Assembly: GCF_000003815.2 (NCBI RefSeq)
Contig: NC_049982.1
Location: 10,501,947 to 10,565,946 of the forward strand
DNA: 64,000 nt
Direction of reading: 5' to 3'
DNA from: Branchiostoma floridae
Lineage: Eukaryota > Chordata > Leptocardii > Amphioxiformes > Branchiostomatidae
Each line of letters starts with the position of its first letter. The stretch's first letter is position 1. Shown in pieces: positions 56,645 to 64,000 of the stretch. Made by a program: the position numbers and the translations under genes. The notes under the pieces are model-generated. The model did no database searches. It saw only the letters and a program-made list of their open reading frames with translations, and had not been told where the DNA came from.

Positions 56645-59128
56645 CTCGTGGTTAGCAAGTGTTCAAAATAGAACATAGAAAATATGCTCACTGACACAAT
56701 AAAGGTACAATTTGGATTTGACATTGTGTAAACAACACTTTGCAAACAAGTGTTGTAGCGGGGAAAGTGTGGCTATTCCAGAGTCCAGTGTAAAATACTA
56801 AATTCGCATATACCGGGTTGTAATTAAGATTCAAATGAGGATAATGTGTAATAATGGGTATACAAATGTATTATTCCATTGTAAAAACGTTAACGTCTGT
56901 GTTATTTCATTGTTATTGTAGTAGCTACATAATAGCCGCATGTAGAGTTTGACATGTAGAATAATTTACTCGGATGGACGTGGGACGTAACAGGAGTTCT
57001 GCATGAAGGGCTGTAGAATTCAAAGCATTCCCAATTGTCAAGCATTGAATGTGTATATAAGGACTATATTTCTAATAGTTGTATATTGTGGAGTGGGTAG
57101 GCTTGAAGTGAATTAATCTATGTAGATAAGATATAGACTATTGGCATAGTCAGTGGGTACTAGTGAACTGTACACAAGCCTCGCATAGCAGACATGTTGT
57201 GTCAGCCGGTCATGGAAATGAGTCCAAATCATGTAAACTTGCTGTGTTGTGTGATGCACTGCAAAGAAAAGAGAAGAACAACGTACTTCACTATGCACAT
57301 CCACGACGTTCACTCTAACTAAATCAATGAAACTTTGGATTACTTTAAACATCAGGAACTCATCCGGTCTGATTGTGATTAATCTGATATTTGTTGGTTG
57401 ATAGTGTCATCGACATGAACATCCGCTGTCATAGATTAACATATGATTCGATTTTTCATACCATTTAGTGTTGACTAGCTCAGTATCTCAACTGGTCTCA
57501 TTGCCTTGCACTGAGCAAACTTGTATAATATGACATAATGATATGATCTTTGGATAAACGTAAATCCGGATTATCTGTATGTACCAAAGGGACCCAATTA
57601 GCGTTATATCTGTCGGTTCAATCAGATAGTTTGGGCAACTTTGAACAACGTTATGTAAAACCCATATGCTGTGCCGAAGACTTAATGTTTGTCTGATGAA
57701 ATCTACAGATGACAGTAGCATCAGCACGATCTGAATGGAACATATAGAATTCTAAATAATCACAAGGAACCCAAAATCTAATTGTAACCAGGTCTCATCA
57801 AGACCTACCCACATACCAAATATCAATACAATCCATCCAGGCGTTCTTGAGTTGTCTTGATCTTCTGCACACAAACAAACACACACACATACACATAACG
57901 TTACACAAACGCTACCCAAAGTATAACCTTCTTGGCGAAGATAATGGCACACAACATGCACAATGTAGATGTAGCGCCGCCTAGTAAAATCGCTGATAAC
58001 AACAAAGAACTATGTTAACTGTTTATTTTTCGTGTTAGCTGGTAACTGGAGAAGTTGTAAGCGAATCTGTATGCTATAGTTGACAGGTCGTGACGCAAGG
58101 TGAAGACAATATGTTTTCCTGGTTCGAAATGATGCTGTATCTGGGTCAGAAAAGTCATATTTTGAAGAATATGATTTGTTTGGTCAAAACAACGGGGTAA
58201 CCATGGAGACCCTACCAACACATCTTCCAACCCAGACTAATCTCGGGTCTTTATTACTTACATGCTATGGTTACTGCAGCAGGTAGAACATCATTAAGAG
58301 ATAAAGATAACGTCTACATGGCCTGTGTGAAGTCGTCTTTCCTCAAGGAAGGATGGTGAAAAGTTAGGTGTAATAGCTGACGTTTTTAGAGCGTATTTGA
58401 TGCATAAAATGCTCGGTTGCTAAAGTCTCGTCAGTATAAAGTAGGACAATCCGCCACTCGCGTGGGTGAAAACATGTCATCCTCATCTGTGGACGTTAAT
58501 ATTTATGTACAGACTGAAGATTGACTTTCTTAATGTTTATGTGATGAACCTTACTTGATAGGTTTAGAGACAAACAGGAGATTGCACAGACTGGATCATA
58601 TTACACACCTACATTGCAGGGACAGCTGACCATGCCTTCACCTTTAACCGGGCTAGAGGGCGACGGCGCATGCATTTTTCAGCGAAATTCTGTAAAATTT
58701 GGTGTGAGGGCTATTTTGTGGACAATAGCCAAATCACATTTCATTTCTCTATTGTTTTCAAGTCGGCTTTTAACATTATGTTGTGAATTCTGTTCATTTT
58801 CTTCTTTGCTCTGTGTATACCTTTGTTATGATATCGAAAAGAATAAAGCTGAAAAAGTACATGCTGTTCTGGGAGATCCATCGAGCACCAGGGTTCGAGT
58901 GGAAGGAGCCCCGGTAGAAATCGGATGGTACCCAGGCCAGTACTAGTGGAAGCAGTATCTCTGCTCAAGCGGAAACGCTATCAAAGACCAAATTCTCAAG
59001 TATCAACAATTTAACAACATTTTTTAGTCCTTACAATCGTAACAAACATTTTGCATTGTTAAAACTTTAAATTAGGTCTTACAGATCGTAGTAGTATGTT
59101 GTAGCGATCCTTTTATCTGGTACCGGTA

Positions 59129-59396
59129 AGGTGGCATCTCACTGCACTTGGGGCACCGGTGCGGCACTGTGGGGTTCAAAATATACTCAACGAATTTCAG
59201 AGATAAAGAACTAATTTCCTTACGTGCATTTTGTTATCTTTTAAGTTATACTTTTACGTAATACACAATATCTATATATACACAGTACACATGTCAAAAT
59301 TTATAAAAAAATCGGAGAACAAAACACAAAACACTGCCGCAGCGAACGAACCCCGCAGTGCCGCACCGGTGCCCCAAGTGCAGTGAGATACCACCT
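59129..59396. mobile_element. 268-bp TIR element, TA-flanked
   Basis: The left end AGGTGGCATCTCACTGCACT continues TGGGGCACCGGTGCGGCACTG and is inverted at the right with about two mismatches over 48 bp. TA lies on both sides. Interior is AT-rich and non-coding. Confidence 0.82.
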
Positions 59397-59926
59397 TAAG
59401 GATGTCACGTGAGCTCACATCCAGAAATTAGTCGGGGTTTTCGTATAAATTGAATGAAGATGAGCCGCAGCAGTGTCACTCCAGGCTCTCCACTGTCGGT
59501 GAACAGGTGCTCGCCGTATTATCATATCAATAACCTTGCATCTCTCAACCTTACGTCTCAGACATAGTTTTATTGCACAAAAGTAAGGAAGACCGATACA
59601 GAGGCCCGTAGGAGACACGATTCAGACTGTTGTTCATTCTGGGTCGCAAGAGTTCTGTCTGGTACACTCACGGCGCGTCGGCGCGGACGTGGAGCGGGCG
59701 ACGGACCGACGAAGTTTTCGAATACCCGGCAGCACTCAGAACTCAGGTAAAAAGACTTTGTTACTTGCCTCGCGCTTACCTTTCCCTACACGTGGACAAA
59801 CTTATTTGGGAACATTCTACTAGCTCACCCATTGAATCTTAGAAAACACCTTTTATCATACGGACGCCTGAAAGACAAACGAACTATTGACAGATCGGTT
59901 TTGCTGTTGTTCATAAAGTTTTCACG

Positions 59927-62404
59927 ATGACTTCAAGACTTCGGTACGGAGCTGGTGTTCTGATCGTTCTTGCCCTGTCAGCTGTACCCTCTCTCTCAGC
60001 AGACCGGTGCTTTCCCACATGTCAAACAAGACAGTTGACTACTTGCGTGCCCCTCAGCAAAATTGTTAACGACAACGGACCTCAAAGTTCAATCCATTTA
60101 AGATACAGGATGGAGTGCATATCATGCAATGATAGTCAAAATCATTCTGCTGAAATTTCAAATACTTTCACAGGGAAGTGTTTCTCAGGTGTACAGTGGC
60201 TCGCGTTGAGAGGTTTTCAATACGGGATATTGTCTTCGCAAAAGCTAGCTGTGATAGACTCCTCTGCCCTTACAAATCTGTTCCTTTTTGATACAGGGAT
60301 AACGGGAATAGGCAACGCGACATTCAGAGACTTTGTAGTGTTAGAGAATCTGAATTTGGATGATAACATGTTAACGCACATCAGCAGGAACTGGCATACC
60401 GCTTCTGATTCTCCCGATACGTACTGCCTAGAACATCTCTCGATTACAAACAATAGCATCTCCAGTTTAGAACCGGCATGTTTCCGAAATCTGAACCATC
60501 TTTATTACTTAGATCTACGGAGTAATCTTTTGCGACATTTGCACAGTCACTGGTTCATAGGATTAGACAAACTTGTGACCTTACTTTTAGGTGAAAACAA
60601 AATTGAATCGATTCCATCTGACGCCTTCGAATATTTGAAAGAACTAAATCATTTAGACCTGACTAACAATGATTTAGTTTGTTTGGGCAAAGAATTGTTC
60701 TTGTTTATGGACAGACTTGGGCAGGTCAGACTAAGTGGAAACAATCTTGTTGTCTCAAAAGCAAAAGTCGTCCATAATATTGGATGGGATCTTGCATTAT
60801 CCAACTGTTACCAAAACCACAAGCAGTGGATACGACTTGACGTTATTGGTATAGTTTTACACATAAACTATGAGGGTATTGACGAAAGATTCACGATTGA
60901 TTGGTCTAGCTCGTTAAGTAATGCGGCTATTGGCACATTCGGTTGGTTCTGTAGTCCGGTCCCAGAGGGAGTTCAGTTGGGTCATTTTGTGGCTTACTCG
61001 CCATTTGTCGTCATCGTAAAAAGAAGTGAAGAACACGTGAACACGTCTCTCTCAAGTCAATGTTTAGAGGCATGGGAAGAGTCCGGTGGTATAACTCTCA
61101 CTTTACAGGGAGGGTCCAGTTTACAAGTCTTTGGTGTAGAAACTAGTGGTAAATCGGCTGTCCCCAGAGCGGAGGGTTTCAGCGTTGTGGCAACAAGGCT
61201 GAAGAAAGAATCTCTCAACTATACTGGGGAAGCTCCCGAAAAGGAAAAATCCGTCTCAAGATTGACTTGTTTCGTTATCGTTCACAAACACAAAAGCGTT
61301 TTAATCCTCAACGTGTCCACAGAAAGGGAAGTAGATGACACAAAATGTTTTCCTGGGGAATATGTTATAAGTAAAAACATTTCGATTTCGGAAATAAACA
61401 CATCATCGCCCCTCTCATCAAATGTAACATTGATCCCTAACTCACAGAGGAGTGTAGCTAAAATGAATGCAACAGAGGGAGTAACACTATTTTCTCTTAC
61501 TCTTACTAATTCACCATCTGATGCGGCGGAAGGTAAAACTTCGGAAATTTCTGTAATAATACTAGTGGGCCCTGTGATAGCAGGAAAATTTGTCATCATG
61601 TGTTTCATTAGTTTGATTTGCTACGGCATGAAAAAAAGAAAAAGGGAGAATGCAAATCTTCCTTTGCCAACGATAAACGTCTCAGATGCGTTACAGAGTA
61701 ATCCAATGTACAAAGGTAGTACGGCAACAACACCCCAGACAGATACCATGCATGACTCCGACCAACCAGCCGGTAACACGTACAATCAGATAAATGATGA
61801 TGATGTTTATGATCCATCGGGCCACGAATACAGCGAAATAAAAGACCAAGATGCTGACGGTAGAAATAAGCAAGTATCAGACTCCTGTCAAACAGACAAC
61901 AACACGTACAATCAGGTAAATGAAGATGAAGTGTACGATCCATCGGGGCACGAGTACTACCAAATAAAAGACGAGGGTGACAGTGGTGAGGGTAACGGAG
62001 CGTTCAACTCTCCGTGCGCAAGTGGACATGATGGAATAAAAGACGAAGACATTGAAAGTGCGTCTGGACAAGACTCACAAAACGAAGAGCATGAGGACAT
62101 TGACGATGACACTGTGAGATTTTATGCTGCTGCAGCTGAGGTTAGGTTGCCGACAACGGGAAGTGTTTGCGCCGAACCTTTACTTTACAGGGCGGATACT
62201 AACACTGAAGCATCTGTGAGCCGTAGAATGGAAAGGATGTCTGTTTCAATGTCCGCCGGTGGGGATCAGACAGCTTATGACTCCACTGCCCGCACAAATT
62301 GCACAGTCGTCTACGTACCTGTGACGTCAGATGATGTAGCTACCCCTGACACCATCGAGCATGAGGAGGCGGGGCAGTTAGAAAGACTTACGCCGGAAAT
62401 TTGA
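59927..62404 (+). CDS. Intronless LRR type I membrane receptor with tyrosine-module tail
   Basis: An 825-aa protein in one uninterrupted frame. Signal peptide about 1-25 (GVLIVLALSAVPSLSA); Cys-rich N-cap; about seven leucine-rich repeats between residues 100 and 280 (e.g. LDLRSNLLRHL, LTLTNN-type LDLTNNDL); a long extracellular stalk with several N-x-S/T sites; membrane segment about 543-566 followed by KKRKR; then a 255-aa acidic cytoplasmic tail. The tail has NPMY (592-595) and two copies, 42 residues apart, of a module NTYNQ[I/V]...VYDPSGHEY with tyrosines at 619/628/635 and 661/670/677-678. This suggests phosphotyrosine signalling. No TIR or Ig domain is seen. I cannot assign a named orthologue; amphioxus has large expansions of such LRR receptors. 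ATG context is ttcacgATGA. Confidence 0.88.
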   Translation: MTSRLRYGAGVLIVLALSAVPSLSADRCFPTCQTRQLTTCVPLSKIVNDNGPQSSIHLRYRMECISCNDSQNHSAEISNTFTGKCFSGVQWLALRGFQYGILSSQKLAVIDSSALTNLFLFDTGITGIGNATFRDFVVLENLNLDDNMLTHISRNWHTASDSPDTYCLEHLSITNNSISSLEPACFRNLNHLYYLDLRSNLLRHLHSHWFIGLDKLVTLLLGENKIESIPSDAFEYLKELNHLDLTNNDLVCLGKELFLFMDRLGQVRLSGNNLVVSKAKVVHNIGWDLALSNCYQNHKQWIRLDVIGIVLHINYEGIDERFTIDWSSSLSNAAIGTFGWFCSPVPEGVQLGHFVAYSPFVVIVKRSEEHVNTSLSSQCLEAWEESGGITLTLQGGSSLQVFGVETSGKSAVPRAEGFSVVATRLKKESLNYTGEAPEKEKSVSRLTCFVIVHKHKSVLILNVSTEREVDDTKCFPGEYVISKNISISEINTSSPLSSNVTLIPNSQRSVAKMNATEGVTLFSLTLTNSPSDAAEGKTSEISVIILVGPVIAGKFVIMCFISLICYGMKKRKRENANLPLPTINVSDALQSNPMYKGSTATTPQTDTMHDSDQPAGNTYNQINDDDVYDPSGHEYSEIKDQDADGRNKQVSDSCQTDNNTYNQVNEDEVYDPSGHEYYQIKDEGDSGEGNGAFNSPCASGHDGIKDEDIESASGQDSQNEEHEDIDDDTVRFYAAAAEVRLPTTGSVCAEPLLYRADTNTEASVSRRMERMSVSMSAGGDQTAYDSTARTNCTVVYVPVTSDDVATPDTIEHEEAGQLERLTPEI

Positions 62405-64000
62405 CCTCTGATTGTGTAGAATCTGAACTGGAATAACAAGGATTTCAAAATGAAACATGAAACTCAAAACATATTGACTTTGCTAAATTACGTGTGATGC
62501 CCTGAGATTTGGAGCAGATTCATAAAGCACGGAAACAAATGAATAGGTACAGGGGATTCAATTTATTTTTCTGTATATAAGCTTAATTCATAGATATCAA
62601 GATACATTTAACTGTTATTGCCTAGCTTGTACATGCGAAGAGATCTACAGGTATGTACATATCAGATGTGGTGCGTATACCACACAGTTAATGCTACTTG
62701 TGTTCGTTTTTCCTACATATTTCAATGTAATGGATTAACATATTTGTGTCTGGCCGGCAATGTTTCTGCGTTGCTGATGCCCAATGTGTAGCGCTATGGA
62801 ATTCAAACATAGCGTATATGATAAAAACATATACAACAAACACATTATATTTGGATATAGTTTGCTCGAGAAGGAAAATAAGTAAATATGGTATCTACAG
62901 TTGTCAATCAAATCTGATTGGCCTACATAAGGCATTTCTATTACAGTATTGTTTATAGTTGGTCTGTAATTTACGCCAGCTAGCGGTTGCCATTTACACT
63001 GCATGGAACAGGGTCATACTGCTCTTCTAGGTCACAGTTGAATGTAAATTGTTTTGAACTGTGAGACGTTATAAAGCTGCCCACTTGCGGCTGCCATTGG
63101 TACTGCATGGCATAGGGCTAGTGTGCTCATCCACGTTACCATTGGATTTGGTAAAGGAAGTTGACACTTGGCAAAATGGAATTTGGCATTCCTCCATGGT
63201 CATTTCATTGTCAGATGTAAAAATTAATCTATGAATCTTTTAAATAAAATGGCCCTACAATTTAGCACAATTTTGCTTAAAAGGATGTGTACATAGTGTT
63301 GATTACCACTTCACTATCTTACAGTGATATAAAGGGCTCCCTTTCTTCCTAACGTTTTTGTATTACCGAGTCACTTACATCTTTTTAATACAAGGGGTAC
63401 GTGTATACAAACGATCCCTAGCCGTAGATCAAGCGTCTTGTACTTAACATGTTGTGCTCTATCGTAAACTCACTTGTATGCTTATGTTGTATCTACTGTC
63501 AAGGCCATATCTTTGTATAATAAAACATTTACATGATGTGTCTGCACAGCGTAGCTCCTGAGTAGCCATCGAATTACTTACAACCCATTCTGTATTATAT
63601 CAATGAATTTACGATGTTTTCTACTAAACAGTGATAGGCACAGTACTGAACCTTAAGGGCACAAATGTCTTATGTACATAATGGCACAGTTAATAAGTAT
63701 TACATACGTGGGTTCAGTCCCGGAAATTGTACACCTAGAGCTATAACGTACATCGTACATCCTTATTCGTGCACACAATCGTGGGTCAAACATCTCAGTT
63801 GGATCTACAACCGTATATACAAGGAAATGTTTCTTAAATTTGGTTTACAAATGTGCCGAGTACATTTGAGGACTATTTTCCTCAGTTATTACTGCACAAA
63901 GCTGCTTGACTGAACTACTCTAGAAAGATGTGCAAAAATAAAATCATGCCTTGGAAACTGCTACATTTGCAAAAAGCCACATATCCCTAATATTCCGGCC
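62405..64000 (+). other. 3' UTR/flank of the LRR receptor gene
   Basis: Non-coding and AT-rich. AATAAA hexamers at 63243-63248 and 63519-63524 are candidate polyA signals. No other gene is supported up to the window end. Confidence 0.5.

Larger units (their letters stand above)
56377..59926. other. Gap between channel and LRR genes
   Basis: No supported gene. It includes the channel 3' UTR, a TAGCC-ended element at 56480-56644, a partial end of the same family near 58870-58945, a CA-rich microsatellite near 57.87-57.90 kb and a TIR element at 59129-59396. A GT donor-like site after about 59745 could end a 5' UTR exon of the LRR gene. Confidence 0.5.

Overview
The window looks like nuclear DNA of an invertebrate deuterostome, most likely an amphioxus (Branchiostoma-like). 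Reasons: AT-leaning DNA, short GC-richer exons with clean GT/AG borders, long introns, many small terminal-inverted-repeat elements, an apparently intact Tx1-like LINE, and a family repertoire (SAXO, Rieske/RFESD-like, GABA-type Cys-loop channel, intronless LRR receptor) typical of that group. The species call is inference; no database was searched.

Layout. 1-3.65 kb: no supportable gene, one degraded LINE tail. About 3.66-9.33 kb: a full-length-looking two-ORF non-LTR retrotransposon (+). 9.76-14.5 kb, possibly to 17.2 kb: a small unrecognised multi-exon gene (+) whose first exons join in phase; its introns hold three 24-25 bp palindromic micro-insertions, two of them flanked by 9-bp duplications. 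19.93-23.07 kb: a complete four-exon Rieske [2Fe-2S] protein gene (-), with a 1.1 kb composite transposon in intron 1 and a small transposon in the presumed 3' UTR. 24.36-27.97 kb: a complete six-exon SAXO (FAM154)-type axonemal microtubule protein gene (+), head to head with the Rieske gene. 28-40 kb: non-coding, with two mariner-type elements, other small transposons and a perfect short hairpin. 40.27-56.38 kb: a complete ten-exon GABA-A-receptor-like chloride channel subunit (+), 459 aa, with one probable GC-AG intron and long introns full of repeats. 56.4-59.9 kb: small transposons only. 59.93-62.40 kb: an intronless 825-aa LRR type I membrane receptor whose cytoplasmic tail carries an NPxY site and two copies of a tyrosine module. 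62.4-64 kb: its 3' flank.

The host genes do not form an obvious pathway. The Rieske and SAXO genes probably share a promoter region; the channel and the LRR receptor are both plasma-membrane receptors but look independent. Exon borders were set by hand from reading frame, intron phase, splice-site sequence and family alignment from memory; all three recognised multi-exon genes close as single open frames.
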